DNA of 64,000 nt. Source: Bacteroides sedimenti. Lineage in GTDB: Bacteria > Bacteroidota > Bacteroidia > Bacteroidales > Bacteroidaceae. Below are positions 9,147 to 17,888 of this stretch, in pieces; position 1 is the stretch's first letter; every line of letters starts with the position of its first letter. Where the stretch lies: positions 2,046,001 to 2,110,000 of the forward strand of contig NZ_AP028055.1 of the NCBI RefSeq assembly GCF_040365225.1, in the 5' to 3' direction. The notes beneath the pieces are model-generated. The model was not told the origin of the DNA. It did no database searches and saw nothing but the letters and a program-made list of their open reading frames with translations. A program made the translations under genes and the position numbers.

Positions 9147-9154
9147 TACTTTTG
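9147..9154 (+). promoter_or_regulatory. -7 box of the acidic 148-residue protein gene
   Basis: TACTTTTG, exact match to TAnnTTTG, 34 bases before the ATG at 9188. Confidence 0.55.
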
Positions 9155-9187
9155 ACTAAAATACGTTTAAGATAAAATTTTTTCTAT

Positions 9188-9634
9188 ATGAAATTAAGTG
9201 CACAATCAAATTCTCTGATCGAATCGGCCATTAAAGAGGCACTCAGCCAATTTATCGGTAATGACGAACAAACCGTGGTTACGGATATTCATTTACTACC
9301 TCGTCAAGACTCAGGTGAATTATGCATCTACAATGATGACGAAGAAGAGTTGGCCAAGGTTATCATTGAAGAGTGGGTTGACTATGAAAAAGAGGAATTT
9401 TATCCAAACGTGGAACGTATACTTCATGCCATTCTTTGCAAACTTAAAGAAGAAGGAGCTTTCGACAAACTTATCTTATTGAAACCCTATTCTTTCGTTT
9501 TGCTTGATGAAGAGAAAGAGACAATTACCGACCTAATGCTGATGGACGACGAAACCATGCTGGTAAACGATGAGCTTCTCAAAGGACTAGACGAAGAATT
9601 GGACGAGTTCTTGAAAAAACTGCTTGAAAGCTGA
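9188..9634 (+). CDS. Conserved acidic cytoplasmic protein of unknown function
   Basis: 148 residues, no signal peptide or membrane segment, strongly acidic with runs of Asp/Glu (NDDEEEL, LMLMDDETMLVNDE, and a C-terminal LDEELDEFLKKLLES). Mixed helix/strand is likely, and the C-terminus looks amphipathic helical. It has its own promoter and a terminator directly downstream, so it is a stand-alone gene. I recognise it only as the kind of small conserved hypothetical found in Bacteroides core genomes and assign no function. Confidence 0.7.
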   Translation: MKLSAQSNSLIESAIKEALSQFIGNDEQTVVTDIHLLPRQDSGELCIYNDDEEELAKVIIEEWVDYEKEEFYPNVERILHAILCKLKEEGAFDKLILLKPYSFVLLDEEKETITDLMLMDDETMLVNDELLKGLDEELDEFLKKLLES

Positions 9635-9664
9635 TTTTAAATATAACATGATATTTAGAGAATA

Positions 9665-9696
9665 GGGTGTATCGAAAAAATGATATACCCTTTTTT
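9665..9696 (+). terminator. Intrinsic terminator after the acidic protein gene
   Basis: Stem GGGTGTATC / GATATACCC (one G-U pair), 8-base A-rich loop, then six T. It starts 30 bases after the stop codon. Confidence 0.85.
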
Positions 9697-9787
9697 AATA
9701 CCTCAAAAGGCAGAAGTAACCAATTCACAACCGGCAATTATAGTCAACTGGAATCAGTTTATTACAAACATCGAGACATATTAGTCC

Positions 9788-9870
9788 AATCATGTACAAG
9801 ATTAGGGGGTAATCATGTACAAGATTGAGTTCAATCATGTACATGATTGGGGCGAAAGATGTACAAGATT
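9788..9870. repeat. Four-unit array of a 16-bp palindromic sequence, period 22-23 bp
   Basis: Units at 9788-9803, 9811-9826, 9833-9848 and 9855-9870. The first two read AATCATGTACAAGATT. The third, AATCATGTACATGATT, is a perfect palindrome. The fourth, AAAGATGTACAAGATT, is degenerate. Spacers are 6-7 bases and G-rich or mixed. All units share a GATGTACA/TCATGTACA core. The array lies in a gene-free stretch with no ORF across it. Possible roles are tandem protein-binding sites, a REP-like element, or a remnant. The short units and spacers argue against CRISPR. Confidence 0.85.
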
Positions 9871-10005
9871 GGGATAACCATTGACTTTGTTTGGTTTAGT
9901 ATTCCTTGTTGTCTTGGTTAGTTCATCATGAACAAAGAATAATACAACTACAACTTATTACCAAAAAATGTATCATACTGACAATGTGGCAAATACAGAA
10001 CAATG

Positions 10006-10142
10006 GGTGGCACAGGTGGCAGACAAAACATCTCTTTTACCTTTCCGTAAATCGCAAATCCAAAAAAAGTATTTCTGAAGATTTTTCATTTTTCATTTTC
10101 TGAAACCGTAAAACACTCATTTTTAGTGCCACCTGTGCCACC
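10006..10142. repeat. Perfect 16-bp inverted repeat flanking 105 bp
   Basis: The left arm GGTGGCACAGGTGGCA (10006-10021) is exactly complementary to the right arm TGCCACCTGTGCCACC (10127-10142). Each arm itself contains a short internal repeat (GGTGGCA twice). The enclosed 105 bp is AT-rich without a credible ORF. It could be a small non-autonomous element, an insertion footprint, or a cruciform/regulatory element. The interval 9697-10259 has no gene. Confidence 0.75.
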
Positions 10143-10259
10143 TCTTTATAGAAATAATACTCAGATTCGGCCTTTGAATCGTTGAATTACTTCTTAATTC
10201 AATAAATTAAATAAGCACAGAATGTATTAGTTAGATAGCAATAATATAGTAAAAATTAT

Positions 10260-10267
10260 TATATTTG
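10260..10267 (+). promoter_or_regulatory. -7 box upstream of the first Sel1-like gene
   Basis: TATATTTG matches TAnnTTTG. It is about 155 bases before the chosen ATG (10422), so the leader would be long. Confidence 0.35.
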
Positions 10268-10421
10268 TCAGATAGGATACGGTTCTAAATAATTATCAGC
10301 CAACTAACATTCATGATACATTTGATTAAATGCGATTGTTGATAAGAATAAAAATATTTCGGATATAAAGTCATTGTCATTACTCCAAATAAATAAACAG
10401 AAAAACCTAAAATCAAGAACT

Positions 10422-10913
10422 ATGCAAATGAAAAAGAGGTATTTTATAATAACGATTGTCAATATTACGATTATGACAATTGTATGCAATCACTTTTATG
10501 AACGGTATAATTGGTTTGAGGTTTCATCCATAAATGACACACGCCCCATAGGGCAGCTAAAGAAAATTGTTGTAGAGAATAATGATAAATCAGTCTATAA
10601 CGAACTGCGTTATGCTTATTTGAATGAGTTGGAGTCAAATGAAATATTGGTCTATTCTTTTTTAATGGCTAACAAGGTTCATGACAGGCAGGCCTATTTT
10701 GATATTTATTCACTTTTAAGCTCTGCAGAGCATAGACAAGAAATAAGATTAGACAAAGAAGCAAAAACCTTAATGATTGAATATTTAAAGAAAGGGGCGG
10801 CACTAAATCATCATCAATCCAAATTTGATCTCGGTCAGTTATATATGGAAGGGAAATATGTTCCGAAAGACACAGTTTTAGGGCAAAAGCTGATAAATAC
10901 CAGTGGATATTAA
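10422..10913 (+). CDS. Small membrane-anchored Sel1-like protein, paralogue 1
   Basis: 163 residues from the ATG at 10422; upstream in-frame TTG at 10374 is less likely. An N-terminal hydrophobic helix (about residues 6-22) anchors the protein with the rest outside. The C-terminal half has a Sel1/TPR-like unit (MIEYLKKGAALNHHQSKFDLGQLYMEGKYVPKD). It is clearly homologous to the next gene, and the shared YLKKGAAL, LYMEGK and PKDT segments show a tandem duplication. No function is recognised. AT content is higher than in the core genes upstream. Confidence 0.65.
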   Translation: MQMKKRYFIITIVNITIMTIVCNHFYERYNWFEVSSINDTRPIGQLKKIVVENNDKSVYNELRYAYLNELESNEILVYSFLMANKVHDRQAYFDIYSLLSSAEHRQEIRLDKEAKTLMIEYLKKGAALNHHQSKFDLGQLYMEGKYVPKDTVLGQKLINTSGY

Positions 10914-10960
10914 AACAACTTTTAGATAACCAAACATAAAGATTGAAAAGCTAATTATTT

Positions 10961-11443
10961 ATGAAAACAATATTTTATATCATCAATGCTGGAATTATAA
11001 TCTTTACTTTCATATTCTGCTACCGCTACTATGAAAAGGACAGAATAATTACGTCGTACATAGAAAAAACGCCTGCAATTGAAACATTTAAAAAAGCTGC
11101 AAGAAAAGGTGATACACTTGCATACAACAAGCTTAAAAAAGCCTACAAATCGGAGCCATATGAAGGAGAACTGATTTATTATTCATTTCTTACAGCAAAT
11201 AAATGCCAATATCCGCCGGCTTATTATGATGTGTATTATGAACTAAGGCATATCGAAATTCTGGAAAAGAAAGATTTTTTTGATAAAGAACTGAGAACGT
11301 TCATGATCGAATATCTAAAGAAAGGAGCAGCTTTAGGTGATAAAAATTCAAAGCGAGAACTTGCGAAATTATACATGGAAGGAAAGTTCCTCCCCAAAGA
11401 TACAATATTGGGGAAAAAGCTTATAAAAGAGTGTTCGAAATGA
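10961..11443 (+). CDS. Small membrane-anchored Sel1-like protein, paralogue 2
   Basis: 160 residues with an N-terminal membrane segment (about residues 4-20). A Sel1-like helix pair lies near the C-terminus: MIEYLKKGAALGDKNSK and LYMEGKFLPKDTILGKKL. It is the second member of a tandem pair, 47 bases after the first, and the two align best over the last 90 residues. Tandem small Sel1 proteins can be immunity or scaffold proteins in other systems, but nothing nearby supports a specific role. Confidence 0.65.
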   Translation: MKTIFYIINAGIIIFTFIFCYRYYEKDRIITSYIEKTPAIETFKKAARKGDTLAYNKLKKAYKSEPYEGELIYYSFLTANKCQYPPAYYDVYYELRHIEILEKKDFFDKELRTFMIEYLKKGAALGDKNSKRELAKLYMEGKFLPKDTILGKKLIKECSK

Positions 11444-11635
11444 AAAGTTTATCAAAAAATCTCGATACTCTTGATGTCTGACGCCAAAAAACGTGTTACA
11501 ATGAACTGAAATTGACGATGTATTTGATTTACATTGAACAAATACTGTAAATGCCAGCTTTAATCATATCGTGACTACGTATTATCGTATGAACCTTTTT
11601 TAATGGGTACCCGCCACAATTTGTGCTTTTATATA

Positions 11636-11643
11636 TATATTTG
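11636..11643 (+). promoter_or_regulatory. -7 box of the SusR-like regulator gene
   Basis: TATATTTG, 53 bases before the ATG at 11696. An upstream TTTG at 11620-11623 is too close to be a normal -33 box. The interval 11444-11635 holds nothing else I can support. Confidence 0.4.
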
Positions 11644-11695
11644 TATTGGTTAACAAATAGTTTACTCTCAACTCAATATTAAAAGAAAAACACAA

Positions 11696-14590
11696 ATGAT
11701 TCATCTATATATAAAGTATCCTATTGATATTTTACTAAAACACAAAAGAGGTTTAATTATTACATTATTATTATGTGTTTCAGTTATTTCTTTTTCTCAG
11801 ATTAACTTGCCATATATTCAGAATTTTTCGAGAGGTAACTATACAGGTGGATCTCAAAACTGGAGTATAACCCAGGGGAATGATGGGATTATGTATTTTG
11901 CAAACAACCAAGGTATGCTATCTTTTGATGGAAAAAAGTGGAAATTACACACTCTTCCTTCCAAATCAAGGATAAGGTCGCTTTATGCGGATTCCGACGG
12001 ACGGATTTATTGTGGAGCATTTGAAGAGTTTGGTTATTGGGAAAAAGATCTTTATGGGGAATTGAAATATATATCATTATCAAAGAGTCTAAAAAAATTT
12101 AGGTTCCATAATGATGACATCTGGAGCATTACAAAGCTGAAAAACAAATTAATATTTCAAAGCTTTTCGTCTTTCTTTTCTTACGATAAGGTGGGAGTTA
12201 AAGGATATAATTTGCCATTTAACCCTCTATTATTCAATTCTGTAGGAAACGAAATTTATTCAGGCGTATCAAAAAAAGGATTATATTCATACAACGGCTT
12301 TAAGTTTAAAATGCTTATTCAAAATGCCAATGTTAATAATTCAGATATTATCTCTTCTGTTTACTTAGGGAATAATAAAACACTGATTGCGACAGTTTCA
12401 TCAGGAGTATATCTTTACCAACATGGTAAATTGTCAAAGTGGCTTAAAAATTACGATACAGAATTGTGTTCAGCAGTGATCAACAGAACAATTATTACCC
12501 GTGATTCCTTAATAATAATAGGTACTATCCATAATGGCATTTATGCGTTTAATTCGAATCAGCAACTGATATGGAAAATAAATCATGAATCAGGATTGCA
12601 GAACAACACGGTTTTAGGACTTTCCTGTGACTCTTCGGGTAATTTATGGGCTGCATTGGATAATGGCATTTCATTGATTTATATGAATAGCGGGTTACGT
12701 TTTTCTTCTAATCAGTTTCAAAAAATAGGCTCGGTCTATTCGGCTGTATACCGTTCTCCTTACTTGTTTTTAGGAACAAATCAGGGACTCTATTATTATA
12801 ACTTCCAGCAAGGAGGAAATGTAAATCTAATTACAGGAACAAGTGGGCAGATATGGGATCTTTCTCTCATAGACAATCAGTTGATTTGCGGACACAATGA
12901 TCAAACATTCAGGATTGACAATCTAAAAGCGACCAAACTTATAAATGTATCAGGAGGGGCATGTATAAAACGATTTGAATATGAAGGGAATCAATATCTG
13001 ATTCAGGGAACATACACCTCACTTGTCTTATATAAAAAGGACTCATCTGGCAAGTGGAACTTCTTAAGGGAAATCAAAGGCTTTATAAACCCCATCAGAT
13101 ATATTGAGGTTGATCAGAATATGAATCTTTGGGCTAGTCATATAGAAAGAGGACTTTACCGTATAAAACTAGACAATAGCCTTCAACAGATAAAATCTGT
13201 GAAAACATATTATAGCCTGGATAAATCATCTGATATTTCAAAGATAAACGTTTTTAAATTTAACGGGCGAATTGTTTTTGCCAATGGACGAAAGGTTTAT
13301 ACGTATGATGATTTGACTGACTCTATCATTCCGTTTCAGAAACTAAATAACCAGTTAGGAGAATACAGGAGTCTGCATAAGATAATATCGGTAGGTAAAG
13401 ACAAATATTGGCTGATTAAAGATGACGAATGTGCATTAGTAAGTTATTCTGGTGACAAATTAACTTTTTTGAAAAGAATACCTTTCTCTCTTTTGAATAG
13501 TAAGGTACTTGAGCAAAATGAGAATATTGCAGTAATCAATGACAATACTTATCTGTTCTGCATGGAGAATGCATTAGCATTATATTCGCCCAACAAAAGA
13601 ATATTGACAAAAAATCATTTCCGATTATTTCTAAATTCGATTAATGTTGAGCACGATGGTGAGAAAGGTATTTGGCATATGCCATTAAACACTTCTAAAC
13701 CTTTTCATGTTCCTTTTATAAAGAACAACAGGATATCATTTGATGTTGCTTTCCCAGACTTTACTGATAAAAAGAACTATTTTAAATATAGACTTACAGG
13801 ACTTGATAATAAATGGTCAGAACCAACAAAACAGTCCTATATCGATTTTTATAGATTACCGTATGGCTCTTACAAATTTGAAATTAAAGCTTTTTCTTCT
13901 GATGGAAAGGAACTCGCTCAACATTCATATTCATTTGTAATTGATCCGCCATTTTATGCTAGTACCACTGCATTTATAATTTATACATTATTGATCGTAG
14001 GAATGATCTATTATATAAAAAGATATATAGACAATACGATAGAACGCAATAAGTATAAAATGCAGAAAGAACAGGAACACTTATTGATAGAAGAAAAAGA
14101 AAGGCAAGAAAAAAATATTATTCAACTTAGAAATGAAAAACTAGAAGCTGAACTATTACACAAAAGTAAGGAGATGGCTAGTTCAACAATGTCAATCATT
14201 AATAAAAACAAAGTATTGCAGGTATTGAAAGATGAATTAACTGAACAGAAAAAAGCCTTCGGTAATCAATATCCAAATAAATATTACAATAAACTGATAA
14301 CTCTGATAGAAGAAAATATAAGTTCTGAAGGTGATTGGGAAATATTTCAATCAAACTTTGACCGCATACATGAAAACTTTTTCCGTAATTTAAAATTAAG
14401 ATACCCGGATATTACTCCTAATGATTTAAAACTGTGCGCATATTTAAGATTAAATCTTTCTACCAAGGACATAGCGCATCTATTAAATATATCGGTTCGT
14501 GGGGTAGAAGTAGCTCGCTACAGATTAAGAAAAAAGTTGGATATACCTTCTGAGAAGAATCTCATAGACTTCATGATTGAATTCAAGTAA
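11696..14590 (+). CDS. SusR-like PUL sensor/regulator (propeller + Y_Y_Y + TM + LuxR-like HTH)
   Basis: 964 residues. An N-terminal signal/anchor segment (about 19-34) is followed by a large periplasmic region of two-component-regulator propeller repeats (first blade around NWSITQGNDGIMYFANNQG). A Y_Y_Y domain follows (about 680-745: YFKYRLTGLDNKWSEP, LPYGSYKFEIKA), then one membrane helix (about 757-776), a charged coiled coil (about 780-850) and a LuxR-type helix-turn-helix (about 900-955, LSTKDIAHLLNISVRGVEVA). There is no histidine kinase or receiver domain, so it senses a glycan in the periplasm and should act on DNA directly, as in the SusR class. It lies upstream of the susC-susD-GH144-GH3-GH43 genes and probably regulates them. 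Confidence 0.88.
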   Translation: MIHLYIKYPIDILLKHKRGLIITLLLCVSVISFSQINLPYIQNFSRGNYTGGSQNWSITQGNDGIMYFANNQGMLSFDGKKWKLHTLPSKSRIRSLYADSDGRIYCGAFEEFGYWEKDLYGELKYISLSKSLKKFRFHNDDIWSITKLKNKLIFQSFSSFFSYDKVGVKGYNLPFNPLLFNSVGNEIYSGVSKKGLYSYNGFKFKMLIQNANVNNSDIISSVYLGNNKTLIATVSSGVYLYQHGKLSKWLKNYDTELCSAVINRTIITRDSLIIIGTIHNGIYAFNSNQQLIWKINHESGLQNNTVLGLSCDSSGNLWAALDNGISLIYMNSGLRFSSNQFQKIGSVYSAVYRSPYLFLGTNQGLYYYNFQQGGNVNLITGTSGQIWDLSLIDNQLICGHNDQTFRIDNLKATKLINVSGGACIKRFEYEGNQYLIQGTYTSLVLYKKDSSGKWNFLREIKGFINPIRYIEVDQNMNLWASHIERGLYRIKLDNSLQQIKSVKTYYSLDKSSDISKINVFKFNGRIVFANGRKVYTYDDLTDSIIPFQKLNNQLGEYRSLHKIISVGKDKYWLIKDDECALVSYSGDKLTFLKRIPFSLLNSKVLEQNENIAVINDNTYLFCMENALALYSPNKRILTKNHFRLFLNSINVEHDGEKGIWHMPLNTSKPFHVPFIKNNRISFDVAFPDFTDKKNYFKYRLTGLDNKWSEPTKQSYIDFYRLPYGSYKFEIKAFSSDGKELAQHSYSFVIDPPFYASTTAFIIYTLLIVGMIYYIKRYIDNTIERNKYKMQKEQEHLLIEEKERQEKNIIQLRNEKLEAELLHKSKEMASSTMSIINKNKVLQVLKDELTEQKKAFGNQYPNKYYNKLITLIEENISSEGDWEIFQSNFDRIHENFFRNLKLRYPDITPNDLKLCAYLRLNLSTKDIAHLLNISVRGVEVARYRLRKKLDIPSEKNLIDFMIEFK

Positions 14591-14730
14591 AATTTTTATT
14601 TAGAAAGAACAAAAGACTTAATTCTTTGTTAAATAAGTATTTAACAGAATTAAATTATTCTTTGTAGTAGTAAAAAGATACCTCATTTTTCCTATCACTT
14701 TTAATGAAGTAGTAGAGTTGGGGAGTCTTC

Positions 14731-14762
14731 TTTGTGTTTATTAACTCCTGTGTATACTTTTG
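14731..14762 (+). promoter_or_regulatory. Bacteroidetes promoter of the GH144/GH3 PUL
   Basis: TTTG (-33, 14731-14734), 20-bp spacer, TACTTTTG (-7, 14755-14762). This is a near-ideal Bacteroidetes vegetative-type promoter 52 bases before the susC start. Binding sites for the regulator are expected upstream in 14591-14730, but I see no clear repeat there. Confidence 0.7.
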
Positions 14763-14814
14763 TTTCGTATCAAGATTTAAACGCAACGATCGTTAATCAA
14801 TTAAATTCAGAACT

Positions 14815-17800
14815 ATGAAATTAAAATTTATTATTTTATTGAGTCTGCTTATGTCTGCAGCGTCTATATTTGCCCAGCAAAAGCTACGCATAAGTGGAGT
14901 AGTATTTGAAAAAGCTACAAACTTACCTGTTATTGGAGCAAGTGTAAAAGTTCAGGGCACATCAAATGGAACTGTTAGTGATACTAATGGTGAATATTCC
15001 TTGAATAATGTTCCAGCCAACGCAACGTTGATTATTACTTACATTGGAATGAATTCCGTAGAAGAAAAAGTAAACGGAAGAACTAAAATTGATGTTTATT
15101 TAACTGAAGGCGCACAGCAATTAAATGAAGTTGTTGTAATAGGTTATGGTACTGCAAAAGCAAAAGACCTTACAGCTCCCATTGCCGTTGTAAAAGCTGA
15201 GGATATAATTAAACATGCCTCAACATCTCCGATGAGTGCATTACAAGGTGCAGTGGCCGGGGTTCAAATAATCAATTCAGGGTCACCCGGTGCAGGTCCT
15301 GAAGTACATATCCGAGGCATTGGTTCATTTGGTATTGTGAAGAGTGACGGAACTACTGAACCGGTAAAACCATTATACGTTGTAGATGGAATGTTCTATG
15401 ACAACATTAATTTCTTAAATAATTCAGATATCCAGGATATCTCTATTTTAAAAGATGCTTCGGCTGCAGCAATTTATGGCGTACGTGCTGCAAATGGCGT
15501 TGTCATTGTAACAACTAGAAAAGGTAGCTTAAATACTAAACCGGTTATTACATATGATGGCTATTATGGTTATCAAAAAGCTACGAATAAGGTTAAAATG
15601 GCTAATTCGGAAGAATATGCAACCATGCAGTTAGAAAAAGGTGGAATAACAGATAAGGCTGTGTTGGATAATTCAGTTAGACTTTATGGAGGAAATGCTG
15701 CCACATCAATGCCAAGTACAAGCACGGATTGGTACAAAGAAATTTTAAGAACAGCAATGATTCAGAATCATAGTCTGGACATTTCTGGAGGGAATGACAA
15801 AACAGCTTATTCTATCGGATTGAATTACCTGAAACAAGAAGGTATTATGGATGTAAAAAATCAGTACGAGCGTTTCAATATTCGTACGAAAGCTGATTAT
15901 AATCCATACAGCTGGATGAAATTAGGAGCTAATATCGTATTAAGTGATGCAACAAAATTTGATCCAAATAACTCAGCTTGGGCTAGTGCTTATGTAGCCC
16001 CTCCTATTTTCCCCGTTTATGATGACAATAATACTGCTGCTTTTCCTGTAAAGTTTGCATCTCCTAGCCAGATTGGACTTTCAACCTATTTTGGCAATCC
16101 TGTAGCGATGGCTTACTATAATGATCAGAAAAGCCAGACCATACAGATACTTCCTAGCTTCTATGCTGAGTTCTATTTACTCCCTAAAAACAAACTGAAA
16201 TTAAGAACAGCATATAGTCAGGATATCTCTTTTGCACTAGGACGTAATTATACTCCATCATATTATGTCAGCGGTAGTCAACATAATACAACTTCGTTGC
16301 TAAAAAAGTACACAAATTACTATAGAAACTGGATTCTGGATAATACGTTAACTTATCAGGATTCTTTTGGAAAACATAACTTGACAGCATTAGTTGGTCA
16401 GTCTATGCGTAGTGATAATTACCGAAATCTTTGGGGGCAAGCTTCTGATGTACCTGGTGGACATGAAGAATATTATTATTTAAGTCAGGGTGATGCAGAT
16501 GGAGCTACAACAGGAGATGCTGGAACAACTTACAAGGGACTTTCGTATTTTGGACGTGTTGCATATAACTATGCTGATAAGTATTTCCTTACTGCAACGA
16601 TGCGTGCTGACGGTAGCTCTAAATATCAGCAAAAATGGGGATATTTCCCATCTGTTGGCGTAGCATGGACAATGTCTGAAGAGAATTTTATGAAAAATCA
16701 GCATGTGTTCGATTATCTAAAACTGAGAGCAAGCTGGGGTATGTTAGGAAATGATAAAGTTCAACCAAGTGATGGATTTGCATCCGTAACTCAAAATCTG
16801 GGAACATCCGGAGTATTTGGAACAGGTGTAATTCCAGGATATACAAATCTGGTGTATTTCAGCTGGTTGAAATGGGAAGTTGTGCATGAATTGAATTTAG
16901 GTATGAATGGTACTTTATTAAAAAATCGTTTAACTATTGATGCCGATTACTATCACAGACTCACCAAGAAAGCAGTAATTAATGCTCCGCTACCTATGGG
17001 CGCAGGAAATTTACTAGGTAATAATGGTGAAATACTGAATTCAGGATTTGAGTTATCTCTTAATTGGCAGGATAAAATTGGTAAAGATTTCACTTATTAT
17101 ATAGGTGCAAATATAACGACTCTGCACAACGAAGTAAAGAGTTTGAATGGACTTCCTTATCTGTATGGTGGAACAGCAGAGTTCCGTACTATATCTAAAG
17201 TCGGAGAGCAGATGAATGCTTACTATGGTCATAAAGTAATTGGTGTTTATCAGAATGCTCAGGAAATAGCTAATGATCCTATTGCTGTTGCTAATGGATT
17301 GAAACCTGGCGACTTTAAATATCAAGACATCAATGGTGATAAGAAGATTGATGATAATGATCGTGTTATTTTAGGATCATACATCCCTTCATTCACATAT
17401 GGTGTGAATCTTGGCCTTAGTTACAAAAAGTTTGATTTTTCAGTTGCGATATCTGGTGTAAGCGGTAATGAAATCGTAAATAGGAAAAGAGGCAACAGAA
17501 GATGGCAGAGTGATATCAATTATGACCAAGATATGGTAAAGAATCGTTGGACTGGCGAAGGGTCAACAAATAAATATCCTTCGGCCGCAGGTACTATTAA
17601 TCCATGGAATATTTCAAAATTCAATTCATTCTATGTAGAAGATGGTTCGTATTTCCGTATTCAGAATGTCCAGGCTGCTTATACATTCAGCAAATTAATG
17701 ATCAACAGTTTTGAGATGCCTACCATTCGTTTGAGCTTAACAGCCGAAAGACCTTTTACATCATTTAAATCAAACGGATTTACTCCGGAAGTAGGAGGCA

Positions 17801-17868
17801 TTGGTTTTGATGATCAGGTTTATCCGTTGGCTGCAACTTATACAGTTGGATTAAGAATCACTTATTAA
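14815..17868 (+). CDS. SusC/RagA family TonB-dependent outer-membrane transporter (PUL 1)
   Basis: 1017 residues. A signal peptide (about 1-20, ending FAQQ) is followed by a CarboxypepD_reg-like domain (about 24-105: ISGVVFEKATNLPVIGASVKV, NGEYSLNNVPANATL), a TonB plug (about 115-235: DLTAPIAVVKAEDI, PLYVVDGMF, ILKDASAAAIYGVRAANGVV) and a 22-strand barrel ending in YTVGLRITY. There is no STN domain, which fits control by the SusR-like regulator rather than by an anti-sigma factor. It imports oligosaccharides across the outer membrane with the SusD lid encoded 20 bases downstream. Predicted cargo is sophoro-oligosaccharides, inferred from the GH144 and GH3 in the same operon. Confidence 0.95.
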   Translation: MKLKFIILLSLLMSAASIFAQQKLRISGVVFEKATNLPVIGASVKVQGTSNGTVSDTNGEYSLNNVPANATLIITYIGMNSVEEKVNGRTKIDVYLTEGAQQLNEVVVIGYGTAKAKDLTAPIAVVKAEDIIKHASTSPMSALQGAVAGVQIINSGSPGAGPEVHIRGIGSFGIVKSDGTTEPVKPLYVVDGMFYDNINFLNNSDIQDISILKDASAAAIYGVRAANGVVIVTTRKGSLNTKPVITYDGYYGYQKATNKVKMANSEEYATMQLEKGGITDKAVLDNSVRLYGGNAATSMPSTSTDWYKEILRTAMIQNHSLDISGGNDKTAYSIGLNYLKQEGIMDVKNQYERFNIRTKADYNPYSWMKLGANIVLSDATKFDPNNSAWASAYVAPPIFPVYDDNNTAAFPVKFASPSQIGLSTYFGNPVAMAYYNDQKSQTIQILPSFYAEFYLLPKNKLKLRTAYSQDISFALGRNYTPSYYVSGSQHNTTSLLKKYTNYYRNWILDNTLTYQDSFGKHNLTALVGQSMRSDNYRNLWGQASDVPGGHEEYYYLSQGDADGATTGDAGTTYKGLSYFGRVAYNYADKYFLTATMRADGSSKYQQKWGYFPSVGVAWTMSEENFMKNQHVFDYLKLRASWGMLGNDKVQPSDGFASVTQNLGTSGVFGTGVIPGYTNLVYFSWLKWEVVHELNLGMNGTLLKNRLTIDADYYHRLTKKAVINAPLPMGAGNLLGNNGEILNSGFELSLNWQDKIGKDFTYYIGANITTLHNEVKSLNGLPYLYGGTAEFRTISKVGEQMNAYYGHKVIGVYQNAQEIANDPIAVANGLKPGDFKYQDINGDKKIDDNDRVILGSYIPSFTYGVNLGLSYKKFDFSVAISGVSGNEIVNRKRGNRRWQSDINYDQDMVKNRWTGEGSTNKYPSAAGTINPWNISKFNSFYVEDGSYFRIQNVQAAYTFSKLMINSFEMPTIRLSLTAERPFTSFKSNGFTPEVGGIGFDDQVYPLAATYTVGLRITY

Positions 17869-17888
17869 CCTTTAAAAAATACACAGAA

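Noticed and set aside
9788..9870. Possible CRISPR array
   Set aside because: Units are 16 bp palindromes with 6-7 base spacers; CRISPR spacers are about 30 bases and cas genes are absent.
9906..10103. 65-codon ORF across the inverted repeat
   Set aside because: No start context, promoter, or recognisable protein features; it spans the left arm of the repeat.
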